The notes under the pieces are model-generated. The model did no database searches and was not told the DNA's origin. It saw only the letters and a program-made list of their open reading frames with translations. Of a stretch of 34,547 bases of DNA, positions 15,760 through 24,559 are shown piece by piece. Positions within the stretch are counted from its first letter, which is position 1. Each line of letters begins with the position of its first letter. The translations under genes and the position numbers were made by a program. Source of the stretch: a bacterium (lineage in GTDB: Bacteria; Bacillota_I; Bacilli_A; RF39; UBA660); contig JAHZGA010000008.1 of assembly GCA_019421005.1 (NCBI GenBank), positions 1 to 34,547 on the forward strand, read 5' to 3'.

Positions 15760-16635
15760 TCAACTTATATTTTGAATATATTTTATTACTTCTCTAACAG
15801 TTTCATTGAAGTTATCATAATTTACCTCAAACCATTTAACATCTAATTGATTATTAAAAAATGTATATTGCCTTTTAGCATATCTTCTACTATTTTGTTT
15901 TATTAAATCTAAACATTCTTGTAAAGATTTTTGATTTTCAAAATAAGGAAATAACTCCTTATATCCAATAGGTGTCATAACAGCTTTAGAGTGAATATTA
16001 CTATTATATATAGTTCTAGCTTCTTCTATTAAACCCTCATCAACCATCAAATCTACTCTTTTATCAATTATTTGATAAAGTTTTTTTCTATCAGTTGTTA
16101 AACCAATAAAAATAGCATTATATAAAAGTTTAGTAGTTTTTTCTTTTTCACTTAAAGGTTTATGATTTACTAAATAATAGTTTAGTGATCTTTCTAATCT
16201 TTTTCGATTATTAGGATGAATATTACTATTAGGGTCAAACTTAATAACTTTATTATATAATTCTTGATTAGATAAATTACTTAAATCTATTTTTTTTGTT
16301 TCTTTAGGAAAATTATAATCATATAAACAAGCTTTTATATATAATCCTGTTCCTCCTACTAAAATAGGTGTTTTATTTTTTCTTAAAATTTCATCTATTT
16401 TATTTCTAGCATCTCTTTGATAATCAAAAACAGTATAATCATCTTTAATATCTTTTAAATCAAATAAATGATGAACAACATTTTCTTTATCTTTTACTTT
16501 AGCAGTTGCAATATCTAGACCCTTATATATTTGGGTACTATCCGCATTGATGACTTCTCCATTTAGTTTTTTGGCAAGTTCTATACTTAGTTTAGTTTTT
16601 CCAACACCAGTTGGTCCTAAAATAACAATAATCAT
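15760..16635 (-). CDS. miaA: tRNA dimethylallyltransferase
   Basis: Transfers the dimethylallyl group to N6 of A37 in tRNAs reading UNN codons. P-loop GPTGVGKT at 7-14, DSTQIYKGLDIATAK near 35, VGGTGLYIKA near 98, and the anticodon-binding insert. 291 residues, slightly short of about 310. The start overlaps the queA stop by four bases (ATGA), so translation is coupled. Confidence 0.96.
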   Translation of the reverse strand: MIIVILGPTGVGKTKLSIELAKKLNGEVINADSTQIYKGLDIATAKVKDKENVVHHLFDLKDIKDDYTVFDYQRDARNKIDEILRKNKTPILVGGTGLYIKACLYDYNFPKETKKIDLSNLSNQELYNKVIKFDPNSNIHPNNRKRLERSLNYYLVNHKPLSEKEKTTKLLYNAIFIGLTTDRKKLYQIIDKRVDLMVDEGLIEEARTIYNSNIHSKAVMTPIGYKELFPYFENQKSLQECLDLIKQNSRRYAKRQYTFFNNQLDVKWFEVNYDNFNETVREVIKYIQNIS

Positions 16636-17657
16636 TTTATAAACATGCTGTCGCCAAAGGAAAAAAAGCGATATTCTTCTTTAACTGCTTCATTATAAGC
16701 ATTTAAAATATTTTCCTTGCCTGCTAATGCGCTTACTAACATAATTAAAGTTGATTTTGGTAAATGAAAATTAGTTATTAATTTATCTATTGCTTTAAAT
16801 TCAAAACCAGGATATATAAAGATATCTGTCCAGCCACTACATTCTTTAAAAGTATTATATTCTTTCATGATAGTTTCCAAAGTTCTTGTAGTTGTTGTTC
16901 CTACACTTATAATACTTCTGTTATTTTTTTTAGCATCATTTAATACATCAGCTGTTTTTTTACTCATATGATAAAATTCACTATGCATTTTATGTTTAGA
17001 AACATCCTCAACACTTACTGGTCTAAAAGTTCCAAGTCCAACATGTAAGGTAATATATTCAATTATTATTCCTTTTTCTTTTATTTTATTTAGTAATTCT
17101 TTAGTAAAATGTAGTCCAGCTGTTGGAGCAGCTGCACTTCCCACTTCAGAAGCATATACGGTTTGATATCTATTTTGATCATCTAGCTTTTCATGGATAT
17201 AAGGAGGTAAAGGCATTGTACCTAGTTGTTCTAGTATTTCCATCAAAATTCCTTCATAGATTAATTCAAATACTCTTATTCCTTCATCTTTTACATCAAC
17301 ACATTTAGCTTTTAATAGATTATCTCCAAAATCTATAATTGTTCCCTCTTTTACTCTTTTAGCTGGTTTTGTTAAACATTCCCAAGTATTCTTTTTTATT
17401 TCTTTTAATAACAAAACTTCAATAACTGCATTAGTTTGTTCCTTAATTCCTATTAATCTTGCAGGAAGAACTTTAGTATCATTTAAAACTAAAACATCCC
17501 CCTTATTTAAATAGTCTATTATATCAGAAAAGTGTTTATGATTAATTTCGCCTGTTTTTTTATCTAACACTAATAACCTTGAGGAATCTCTTTTCTCTAA
17601 CGGTGTCTGCGCTATTAAATCCTCTCTTAAATAATAATCAAAATCTTCCGTTTTCAT
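16632..17657 (-). CDS. queA: S-adenosylmethionine:tRNA ribosyltransferase-isomerase
   Basis: Adds the cyclopentenediol precursor to 7-aminomethyl-7-deazaguanine at tRNA position 34 in queuosine synthesis. 341 residues, full length. Motifs: LIAQTPLEKRDSSRLLVL at the N-terminus, GDVLVLNDTKVLPARL, AAPTAGLHFT near 182, HVGLGTFRPV and TNFHLPKSTLIMLVSA. SD AGGTGA. It heads a pair with miaA. TATAAT at 17709-17714 (minus) may be its promoter, overlapping the ruvB terminator. Confidence 0.97.
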   Translation of the reverse strand: MKTEDFDYYLREDLIAQTPLEKRDSSRLLVLDKKTGEINHKHFSDIIDYLNKGDVLVLNDTKVLPARLIGIKEQTNAVIEVLLLKEIKKNTWECLTKPAKRVKEGTIIDFGDNLLKAKCVDVKDEGIRVFELIYEGILMEILEQLGTMPLPPYIHEKLDDQNRYQTVYASEVGSAAAPTAGLHFTKELLNKIKEKGIIIEYITLHVGLGTFRPVSVEDVSKHKMHSEFYHMSKKTADVLNDAKKNNRSIISVGTTTTRTLETIMKEYNTFKECSGWTDIFIYPGFEFKAIDKLITNFHLPKSTLIMLVSALAGKENILNAYNEAVKEEYRFFSFGDSMFIK

Positions 17658-17727
17658 ATTTCACCTCTCATTTTAATCATTAGATTTTTTTGTTCTAATA
17701 ATTACTGTATTATATCATACTTTAATT

Positions 17728-17755
17728 TTAAAACCAACATTATGTTGGTTTTTTG
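17728..17755 (-). terminator. Terminator after ruvB
   Basis: AAAACCAACAT / ATGTTGGTTTT stem with short loop, T-rich on the minus strand, at the end of the priA-ruvB cluster. Confidence 0.75.
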
Positions 17756-18744
17756 TTATAAGGAAGTCCTAAATGTTGATAACCTTTTTCTGTTACCATT
17801 CTTCCCCTACTAGTTCGTTTTAATAATCCATTTTGTAGTAAAAATGGTTCATAAACATCTTCTATTGTTGATTGTTCTTCTCCTATTGAAGAAGAAAGAG
17901 CATCTATTCCAACTGGACCACCATTAAATTTTTCAATAATCGATCTTAATAAATTATAATCGGTATCATCAAGTCCTAGTGAATCAACTTTTAAACGGTC
18001 TAAAGCCATTTTAGTTACTTCTAAATCTATTTCTGATTTATTTTCTACAAGTGCGAAATCACGAACTCTTTTAAATAAACGGTTACATATTCTTGGAGTT
18101 CCTCTACTACGAGTAGCTAGTTCAAGAGCAGCCTCATCAGTAATAGGACTATCTAAAACTATACTAGTTCTTTTAGCAATTGATGTTAATTCATCTTTAC
18201 TATAATATTTTAATTTAGATATTATTCCAAAACGATCTCTTAATGGACCTGTTAAATCGCCAGCTCTTGTTGTTGCTCCTACTAGAGTAAAAGGAGGTAA
18301 GTCTATTTTAATGTTTCTACTTGATGAATCATTGCCTACAATAATATCAATTGTAAAATCTTCCATTGCTGAATACAAAATTTCTTCTATAAATTTAGGT
18401 ATTCTATGAATTTCATCAATAAATAAAACATCATTTGGTTCTAAAGTTGATAAGATTGCTGCTAAATCACCTGTTTTTTCAATAGCTGGTCCGCTAGTTG
18501 TTTTTATATTACTTTCCATTTCATTAGCAATTATAAATGCTAAAGTGGTTTTACCTAAACCAGGAGGCCCATATAATAAAACATGATCTAAAGCTTCTTC
18601 ACGTATTTTAGCTGCTCTAATAAAAACATTTAAATTTTCCTTTACTTCACTTTGACCAATATAATCATCAATAGAGTTAGGTCTAATGACTTTTTCAAAA
18701 CTATCTTCTTTTAATTTTTCTTCAGACACAATTCTTTTTTCCAT
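17740..18744 (-). CDS. ruvB: Holliday junction branch migration helicase RuvB
   Basis: AAA+ motor that drives branch migration with RuvA. 334 residues. Walker A GPPGLGKT at 59-66, Walker B DEIH at 110-113, sensor 1 VGATTRAG near 155, arginine finger in GPLRDRFG, and a winged-helix C-terminus (EPFLLQNGLLKRTSRGR). SD AGGGGG. It follows ruvA after 18 bases. No ruvC is present, as expected in Firmicutes that use RecU. Confidence 0.98.
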   Translation of the reverse strand: MEKRIVSEEKLKEDSFEKVIRPNSIDDYIGQSEVKENLNVFIRAAKIREEALDHVLLYGPPGLGKTTLAFIIANEMESNIKTTSGPAIEKTGDLAAILSTLEPNDVLFIDEIHRIPKFIEEILYSAMEDFTIDIIVGNDSSSRNIKIDLPPFTLVGATTRAGDLTGPLRDRFGIISKLKYYSKDELTSIAKRTSIVLDSPITDEAALELATRSRGTPRICNRLFKRVRDFALVENKSEIDLEVTKMALDRLKVDSLGLDDTDYNLLRSIIEKFNGGPVGIDALSSSIGEEQSTIEDVYEPFLLQNGLLKRTSRGRMVTEKGYQHLGLPYNKKPT

Positions 18745-18762
18745 ATTTTCCCCCTAACAAGC

Positions 18763-19311
18763 TTATCCATTTAAAAGTAATTTTAAAGCTTCTTTTATTT
18801 GATTTTCTATTTCCTTTTCTTTTATCTGTGGTAAAACCTTTTTAATATCTTGATTTTTATATCCTAATGACTGTAATGCTTCTACAAGTTCATTATTAAT
18901 TTCTTTTTTAGGTTCCACTGAAGTTAATTTTCCTTTTAAATCTAAAATAATTTGTCTAGCTACTTTATCTCCTATTTTAGGAAATTTTTTTAAGTATAAA
19001 ATATTTTCTCTTTCAATAGCATCACTTATTCCACTTATTGAACCAGTTGCTAACATTGGTAAAGCCATTTTACATCCTAATCCTTTAACACTTATTAATT
19101 TTAGAAATAAGTTTTTTTCTTCTAATGTTTTAAAACCATATAAACTTAATTCATCTTCTTTTACATATTGATATAAATATATCAAATATTCTTTATCAAT
19201 TTCAAAAGAATAAGGATTAGCAGTATAAATTAAATAGCCAATATTATTATTATCAACTATAACATAGTTACTCTCAATTTGAGTTATTTTCCCTTTAATG
19301 TAAGCATACAT
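18763..19311 (-). CDS. ruvA: Holliday junction DNA helicase subunit RuvA
   Basis: Tetrameric junction-binding subunit. 182 residues. N-terminal OB fold (MYAYIKGKITQIESNYVIV), then helix-hairpin-helix segments (LISVKGLGCKMALPML near 70 and FPKIGDKVARQIILDLKGKL near 107), and the C-terminal domain III that contacts RuvB. SD GGTGA. Member of the minus-strand cluster priA, fmt, two membrane proteins, ruvA, ruvB. Confidence 0.96.
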   Translation of the reverse strand: MYAYIKGKITQIESNYVIVDNNNIGYLIYTANPYSFEIDKEYLIYLYQYVKEDELSLYGFKTLEEKNLFLKLISVKGLGCKMALPMLATGSISGISDAIERENILYLKKFPKIGDKVARQIILDLKGKLTSVEPKKEINNELVEALQSLGYKNQDIKKVLPQIKEKEIENQIKEALKLLLNG

Positions 19312-19319
19312 AATTTCAC

Positions 19320-19622
19320 CTATTTCTTTTTCAAAAATGTTCTAAAAACATAGTATATAAATATTCCTAAACATACAATATAAGCCCATATAGCAATTAC
19401 ATTAATAATACCTGTTGTATTATTATTAATGATTGCTAAAATAGAATTAGGTATATAAGTTTTTATAAAACCATTCACGCTAGGCCAATTTATATTAGCG
19501 TCAATCAATGTTAATACCCTTAAAACTAAATCAATAATACCTATAATATATATAAAACTACTAAATTTTCTAAAAAAACATACTACTAATATCACAATAA
19601 CTAAAAATACAACTAAATCCAT
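19320..19622 (-). CDS. Small membrane protein, unknown
   Basis: 100 residues with three hydrophobic segments (about 2-14 joined by FF to 22-40, and 68-92) and a basic C-terminus FRTFLKKK, giving a likely cytoplasmic tail. No family recognised. SD GGAAGTGAT precedes the ATG. It lies eight bases before ruvA and 11 after the next gene, so it is cotranscribed with them. Confidence 0.7.
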   Translation of the reverse strand: MDLVVFLVIVILVVCFFRKFSSFIYIIGIIDLVLRVLTLIDANINWPSVNGFIKTYIPNSILAIINNNTTGIINVIAIWAYIVCLGIFIYYVFRTFLKKK

Positions 19623-19633
19623 TATATCACTTC

Positions 19634-20365
19634 CTAACCACTTATTATTTCATAATCATTTTTTAAAGTTTCTATTTTACCTAAATCATTATAAACAATT
19701 TTAATAATATAAGAACTCATTTCAGAATAAAGATAATGCTCATAATTACTTAAGTCAAGTTCAACATTTAAAACTTTATTATCTTTTTCTTTCATTTTTA
19801 TTTCAACAGTTGTTTTCATATCTTCTATAATTTCATTTTTAAAATTTTCAACTATATCTTTTAAAGGAACTAAATAGCTTTTTTCTATACTTCCATCCGC
19901 GTATTTTGTTTCATAATTAAGTTCTCCTAATGATATTAATTTACTAACATTATAAGGTTTTAATTTAAATAAATTAACATCTGTAAAAGTTGCTGATAAT
20001 ATTTTAATTTTATTATCTACTATTTCATAAATAACATTATCTTTTAAATAAATATTATCATTTACTAAAGTAACTACTCCATCTGTTTTTCCTTGATGAT
20101 TATAAATCATTTCATTATTATTTTTTACTTCTTTTATTTGTAATAGAAAACTATAATTATTCATTTCTTGATATGTTTCCAAAATTGTTTTTTCTTTTAC
20201 TTCTTTAGACGGTAAAATTTTAGGGTCATCATTAGGTTTTAAAAGTCCAAATACAAAGATAAAAAATATTACATAAATTAATAAAATAGCAATTGAACGA
20301 TATCTTTTAACTTCCCAGATAGTTTTTAATTTATCTATTAAATTATTCTTTACTTCCTTATTCAT
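19634..20365 (-). CDS. Membrane-anchored extracytoplasmic protein, unknown
   Basis: 243 residues. A basic cytoplasmic N-terminus of about 22 residues, one membrane segment (about 25-42, AILLIYVIFFIFVFGLL) and a hydrophilic, beta-rich outside domain. No catalytic motif or lipobox. No family recognised. The topology resembles bitopic cell-envelope sensors or chaperones, but that is only a shape argument. SD GGAGTTA; nine bases after fmt. Confidence 0.7.
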   Translation of the reverse strand: MNKEVKNNLIDKLKTIWEVKRYRSIAILLIYVIFFIFVFGLLKPNDDPKILPSKEVKEKTILETYQEMNNYSFLLQIKEVKNNNEMIYNHQGKTDGVVTLVNDNIYLKDNVIYEIVDNKIKILSATFTDVNLFKLKPYNVSKLISLGELNYETKYADGSIEKSYLVPLKDIVENFKNEIIEDMKTTVEIKMKEKDNKVLNVELDLSNYEHYLYSEMSSYIIKIVYNDLGKIETLKNDYEIISG

Positions 20366-20374
20366 AAATAACTC

Positions 20375-21340
20375 CTAACCTAATATTTTTCCAATTACAT
20401 TTCCTTTGTTTTTTTCTCCATTAACAAACTCTAAAGCAGTCATTTTTCTTTTTCCTTCTGGTTGGACAACAGTTAAAACAATTTCTCCATTATTAACTTT
20501 AACCCCTATTCCATCATTATGAATTTTTGTTATTTGCCCATCTAATATTTCAGGATAAAAATTATCACTTATATAACATTGCCAAACTTTTAAAATTTTT
20601 CCTTCATATATGCAATATGCACCTGGCCATGAATTCAAGCCACGGACTTGATTATATATTTCTTTTTTTGTTTTTGAAAAGTCTATTTTTTCATCTTCTC
20701 TTTTAATAGTTGGAGCATATGTAGCTTCTTCATTATTTTGTTTGATACGATTAGCTTTTCCTTCTAATATTTGTGGTAAAGCCTCAATAATCATTTCAGC
20801 ACTTAACATACTTAATTTATCATGTAAACTACTAGCTATTTCATCATTAGTTATTTCTATCTGGCGCTGGTAAATTATATCTCCCTCATCCATTTTAGTA
20901 TCACTATACATCAAAGTAATACCTGTTTTATTATATCCATCAATAATAGCATGATGTATAGGCGCCGCACCTCTTAATTTTGGTAATAATGAAGCATGTA
21001 TATTTACAACACCTAAACGTGGATAATCAATTATCTCTTTTGGTAATATTTGACCATATGCACATGTTATAATTAAATCTGGCTCTAAAGATAAAACTTC
21101 ATCATATTGTTCTTTTAAATTTTCAGGTTGAACAACCAATAAAGTATTATCATTTGCTAAACGTTTTATAGGAGAGATTAATACTTTCCCATCTCGACCA
21201 CTTTTTTTATCAGGTTGAGTTACAACAGCTTTAATCTTATAATGTTTTAATAAAGCCTCTAAAACAGGAACACCAAATACTGGAGTTCCCATAAAAACTA
21301 TTTTTGGTTCTTTTTCTATTATAATATCTTCTAAATTCAA
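20375..21340 (-). CDS. fmt: Methionyl-tRNA formyltransferase
   Basis: Formylates initiator Met-tRNA using 10-formyl-THF. KIVFMGTPVFGVPVLEALL near the N-terminus, the catalytic stretch NIHASLLPKLRGAAPIHHAI near 110, and the GDI motif near 145 (MDEGDIIYQ). The N-terminus is about 12 residues longer than usual before KIVFMGTP. I chose the TTG at 21340, preceded by GGTGAT; the in-frame GTG at 21349 lies in that SD. 36 bases after priA, a standard pairing. Confidence 0.95.
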   Translation of the reverse strand: MNLEDIIIEKEPKIVFMGTPVFGVPVLEALLKHYKIKAVVTQPDKKSGRDGKVLISPIKRLANDNTLLVVQPENLKEQYDEVLSLEPDLIITCAYGQILPKEIIDYPRLGVVNIHASLLPKLRGAAPIHHAIIDGYNKTGITLMYSDTKMDEGDIIYQRQIEITNDEIASSLHDKLSMLSAEMIIEALPQILEGKANRIKQNNEEATYAPTIKREDEKIDFSKTKKEIYNQVRGLNSWPGAYCIYEGKILKVWQCYISDNFYPEILDGQITKIHNDGIGVKVNNGEIVLTVVQPEGKRKMTALEFVNGEKNKGNVIGKILG

Positions 21341-21385
21341 TTTTATCACCCTATCTTTTATTTTATCATAATTTAGCTAAAATAA

Positions 21386-23560
21386 CTATATTTTAGATGG
21401 ATTTAAATCAATTTCAAGTTGAATATCTTTATTTATTAAATATTTGTTATTAATAAATTCTAATTCATTTATAATATTACTGACATTTTTATATTTAATA
21501 ATGATTTGAAAAAAATAATTATTATTAATTTTAGGCATTGAATTTGGACTAGGTCCTAAAATTAATTCATTTTTTAAATTTTCTTTTAGATAACTTACTA
21601 TTTTATTTCCCTCTGTTAAAATTTTATTTGTATTAAATCCTTTCATTCTAATTAAGCAAATTTGATAATAAGGAGGATATTTTAATTTTTTTCTAATATT
21701 CATTTCTTGTAAATAAAATGATTTATAATCATGATTACTGGCAAATACAATACTATAGTGGTCAATATTAAATCCTTGAATTATAACTTCACCCTCCATA
21801 TCTCCTCTACCTGCTCGACCAGCTACTTGATTTAACAAGCTAAAAGTTCTTTCAGCACTTCTAAAATCAGGAATATTTAAAGAAGCATCCCCATTAACAA
21901 CAATAACTAAAGTAACTTTAGGAAAATCAAGCCCTTTGCTTATCATTTGAGTTCCAATTAGGATATTATATTTTAAATTTTTAAAATCATTAATAATCTT
22001 TTCATGACTACCTTTTCTTCTTGTTGTATCAACATCCATTCTAACAATTTTAGGGTCCTTATCATTAAACATTTCTTTAACTATTTCAACTAATTTTTCT
22101 GTTCCCATTCCAAAATCTTCTATGTTTTTATCTTTACAATTAGGACAGAATTTAATTTTATAAGTTTGATAATTGCAATAATGACAAACCATTTTATTAG
22201 CATTTTTATGATATGTAAGTGGTATATCACAATTAGGGCATTTATGAACATAACCGCAATTATGACAGTTAATTGTAGTTGAATAACCACGTCTATTTAA
22301 TAAAATTATGATTTGTTCATTTTTATTTAATCTATCATTAATTTTTTCTATAGCTTCTTTTGATAATACACTATAACCTTCTTTAAAAGATTTTTTCATA
22401 TCTATTAAAGTAACTTTAGGTAAATTATTATTTATTCTTTTAGGCATTTCTAATAATTTATAATAATTCATTTTAGCTTTAGTATAACTCTCTATAGTAG
22501 GAGTAGCACTTCCTAAAACAATTGGACAATTATATTTTTTTGCCCGATACATTCCCACTTCAATAGCACTGTAACGAGGATTATTTTCTTGTTTATATGT
22601 ATTAGAATGTTCTTCATCAATTATTATTAAACCTAAATTGGTAAATGGAGCAAATATTGCACTTCTAGCACCTATTGCAATACTTACTTCTTTTTTTTCT
22701 ATTTTGCGCCACTCATCATACTTTTCTCCATCACTTAAACCACTATGTAAAATAGCAATTGTTTTTCCAAAGCGTTTTTTAAAATTATTTACTAATTGAG
22801 GAGTTAAACTAATTTCTGGTACTAAAACAATAGCTTCTTTTTTTTCATCTATAACTTTTTTGATAATCTGCATATAAACTTCCGTTTTACCACTTCCTGT
22901 AACTCCATGTAATAAATATGGTTTAAATTTATTTAAATTATCTACTACTTCATCAACAACTTTTTTTTGATCACTAGTTAAATTAAGATCTGATTTTTCT
23001 TGAATATCATCATCATCTAAACGATATTTTTCTATTTTTTTTATTGTTAAAATATTTTTATCTAATAAAGTTTTTACTACTGAAGATGATATTTCATCAG
23101 CTTGTTTTTTTAAAATCATTTTTTTATCATTAAATAAATCTATTATTAACTTTTGTTTTGGTGTTAATTTATCTATATAATTTTTATTTAAAATTAAATA
23201 ATTGTCATACTTTTTATTAATTACAACTCCTTTTTTTGCTTTTAAAGCTTTAGGTAACATTGTTTGATAAACACTTATTAAATTAGAAAATGTTTTTTTA
23301 CTTAATAATTTTCCAAGTTCAAGCATTTCTCCATTAATAACAGGATTTTCATCAATTAAATCAATAATTTCTTTTAATTCAAAATCTTCTTTTATATTAT
23401 CTTCTATCTTTAAAACAAAGCCCTCTAATTCACGGTGATTAAAAGGTACTAAAACTCTTATTCCTACTTTTATTTTTTCTTTAAATTTATCAGGAATAAG
23501 ATAAGTAAATGTTTTTACAATTTGTCTAGCTCTTATTTCAATTAATACATGCGCTATCAT
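21386..23560 (-). CDS. priA: Primosomal replication restart helicase PriA
   Basis: Superfamily 2 3'-5' helicase that reloads the replisome at stalled forks. 724 residues. N-terminal DNA-binding domain (1-110), Walker A GVTGSGKT at 219-226, DEEH near 318, GSATPTIES near 350, a zinc-binding region with eight cysteines (CHNCGY, CPNCD, CHYCNY, CPNC) near 430-475, and helicase motifs QMISKGLDFP and QVAGRAGRGD. SD AGGAGG. First gene of the priA-ruvB cluster. Confidence 0.97.
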   Translation of the reverse strand: MIAHVLIEIRARQIVKTFTYLIPDKFKEKIKVGIRVLVPFNHRELEGFVLKIEDNIKEDFELKEIIDLIDENPVINGEMLELGKLLSKKTFSNLISVYQTMLPKALKAKKGVVINKKYDNYLILNKNYIDKLTPKQKLIIDLFNDKKMILKKQADEISSSVVKTLLDKNILTIKKIEKYRLDDDDIQEKSDLNLTSDQKKVVDEVVDNLNKFKPYLLHGVTGSGKTEVYMQIIKKVIDEKKEAIVLVPEISLTPQLVNNFKKRFGKTIAILHSGLSDGEKYDEWRKIEKKEVSIAIGARSAIFAPFTNLGLIIIDEEHSNTYKQENNPRYSAIEVGMYRAKKYNCPIVLGSATPTIESYTKAKMNYYKLLEMPKRINNNLPKVTLIDMKKSFKEGYSVLSKEAIEKINDRLNKNEQIIILLNRRGYSTTINCHNCGYVHKCPNCDIPLTYHKNANKMVCHYCNYQTYKIKFCPNCKDKNIEDFGMGTEKLVEIVKEMFNDKDPKIVRMDVDTTRRKGSHEKIINDFKNLKYNILIGTQMISKGLDFPKVTLVIVVNGDASLNIPDFRSAERTFSLLNQVAGRAGRGDMEGEVIIQGFNIDHYSIVFASNHDYKSFYLQEMNIRKKLKYPPYYQICLIRMKGFNTNKILTEGNKIVSYLKENLKNELILGPSPNSMPKINNNYFFQIIIKYKNVSNIINELEFINNKYLINKDIQLEIDLNPSKI

Positions 23561-23578
23561 AATTTACCTCCTAAAAAT

Positions 23579-23607
23579 ATAATAACAAACATTTGTTTGT
23601 TGGTCAA
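23579..23607 (-). promoter_or_regulatory. Promoter and operator-like palindrome of priA
   Basis: TTGACC, 17-base spacer, TATTAT on the minus strand. Within the spacer is a perfect palindrome AACAAAC-ATTT-GTTTGTT (23584-23601), well placed to be a repressor site. Confidence 0.7.
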
Positions 23608-23611
23608 TAGA

Positions 23612-23642
23612 AAAAATAAAAAAAAGTGAAAAAATTTCACTT
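23612..23642 (-). terminator. Terminator after hsp20
   Basis: AAGTGAA / TTCACTT stem followed on the minus strand by a run of eight T. Confidence 0.8.
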
Positions 23643-24024
23643 AATTAATTTCAATTACTTTTTTAGATTTTTCTTTGTCTTCTTTAGGAACGATAATTTT
23701 TAATACACCATTATCAAATGATGCTTTAATTGCTTCTTCATCAACTTTTCCAACATAAAACTTTCTTTTAATTTGACCATAAAATCTTTCTTGACGAATA
23801 AAATCTTTTTCTTCTTTGTTTTCTTCATGATCTTTAACTGCACTTATTGTTAAATATCCATCATTACATTCAACTGTAATATCTTTTTTATCAATTCCAG
23901 GAATGTCTGCCACTATATGATAGCAATTATCCTTTTGATAAATATCACACTTCATATTTGTCATATTTTCATCGTCCATAAAGTTGTCAAAAATATTATC
24001 TAAATAAAATTTCTTTGGTAACAT
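23641..24024 (-). CDS. Small heat shock protein, Hsp20 family
   Basis: ATP-independent chaperone that holds unfolding proteins. 127 residues with the alpha-crystallin domain: YHIVADIPGIDKKDITVEC, a FYGQIKRKFYVG strand and FDNGVLKIIVPK, then the C-terminal VIEIN that acts as the I-x-I anchor. I chose ATG 24024 because TTAGGAGG precedes it; the longer frame back to 24075 runs through the promoter. Regulated by CIRCE. Confidence 0.95.
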   Translation of the reverse strand: MLPKKFYLDNIFDNFMDDENMTNMKCDIYQKDNCYHIVADIPGIDKKDITVECNDGYLTISAVKDHEENKEEKDFIRQERFYGQIKRKFYVGKVDEEAIKASFDNGVLKIIVPKEDKEKSKKVIEIN

Positions 24025-24046
24025 ATCTATTCCTCCTAACATTATA

Positions 24047-24075
24047 AGTATACCACTGTTTTTAGCACTTGTCAA
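24047..24075 (-). promoter_or_regulatory. Promoter of hsp20
   Basis: TTGACA, 17-base spacer, TATACT on the minus strand. The -35 lies inside the CIRCE element. Confidence 0.85.
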
Positions 24076-24088
24076 TAAAAAGTGCTAA
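24062..24088 (-). promoter_or_regulatory. CIRCE operator (HrcA site)
   Basis: TTAGCACTT-N9-AAGTGCTAA, a perfect 9-bp inverted repeat with the exact nine-base spacer of CIRCE (consensus arm TTAGCACTC). Overlap with the promoter implies repression by HrcA until heat shock. Confidence 0.92.
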
Positions 24089-24113
24089 TTTATATAAAAA
24101 TTTATAAAATTCA

Positions 24114-24310
24114 TCGTAGTAAACAGCTTTAAAACTTTTTCAGTATTACTTACTAGAGCTTTAAAGCATCTACGATATGTATTTCCTAATAGTTAAGAAA
24201 CCTTAATTTCTGTTAAGACCTTTTTTGGAAAGTATTATACTAACCTCTTAACCTAGGAGGGGTAAACCTTGTTTTCCTACTCCTCTATTTAAGTACCTTG
24301 GTTTCTTAAA
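24114..24310 (-). ncRNA. Structured RNA segment downstream of the template repeat
   Basis: No gene. Several long-range complementary pairs: ATCGTAG (24114-24120) with CTACGAT (24170-24176), enclosing GCTTTAAA and TTTAAAGC; TTAAGAAACC (24193-24202) with GGTTTCTTAA (24300-24309); and inside that, GTTAAGA (24212-24218) with TCTTAAC (24246-24252), and GGAGG with a CTCC run. In known DGRs a structured spacer follows the template and recruits the reverse transcriptase. That role is inference here. Confidence 0.5.
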
Positions 24311-24459
24311 TCACGGTTTTGAAGGAAATCTGGGCGGACGCCATAGTTTGTGTTAGAAGCACCATTACTGTTCAAGTTACCATTCTGGTTCACGTTCCAA
24401 GCCAAATACACCTCATTCAGGTTTACCCCTATAAAAATATCATTTGATATTTTTACCAT
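24289..24459 (-). other. Open frame across the template repeat
   Basis: A 56-codon open frame with ATG at 24459 runs through the template repeat in the same frame as the variable protein and ends TAA. It has no SD. It reads WNVNQNGNLNSNGASNTNYG and VRPDF. An open frame is expected in a copy of coding DNA; I think it is not translated. A decayed C-terminus of another target gene is the alternative. Confidence 0.35.
24330..24402 (-). repeat. Candidate DGR template repeat (TR)
   Basis: 73 bases (minus strand) from GCTTGG to CGCCCAG. Eight of 24 codons are AAC or AAT, giving W-N-V-N-Q-N-G-N-L-N. It aligns with the C-terminus of the gene at 24729-26027. At codons 3, 5, 7, 9 and 11 AAY becomes GGC, TAC, GGT, TAC, GAC, with changes only at A; codons 1, 2, 4 and 8 are identical. 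Codons 6 and 10 and the second half also differ at other bases, so it is not the immediate donor. GC is about 46% by hand count. Confidence 0.65.
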
Positions 24460-24500
24460 TATTTATTATTTTTTACTGTGGTTTTTTTCCACATTTGCCA

Positions 24501-24528
24501 CCGTAGACAAGCTGTCGCTTACCTACGG
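24501..24528. other. 12-bp hairpin with GACA tetraloop (minus strand)
   Basis: Arms CCGTAGGTAAGC and GCTTGTCTACGG (with G-U pairs) around GACA on the minus strand. On the plus strand it is followed by eight T and would work as an intrinsic terminator. DGR targets often carry hairpins with short GRNA-type loops after the variable repeat; here it is about 220 bases after it. Confidence 0.55.
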
Positions 24529-24537
24529 ATTTTTTTT

Positions 24538-24559
24538 CAGACGTGCTATAGCACATCTG
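24538..24559. other. Hairpin with TATA loop
   Basis: CAGA-c-GTGC-TATA-GCAC-a-TCTG, with a perfect 12-base palindrome GTGCTATAGCAC at the centre. On the minus strand eight A follow; a T-run would be needed for a terminator, so its role is open. Another short palindrome, ATAACTAT-A-ATAGTTAT, is at about 24611-24629. Confidence 0.5.
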
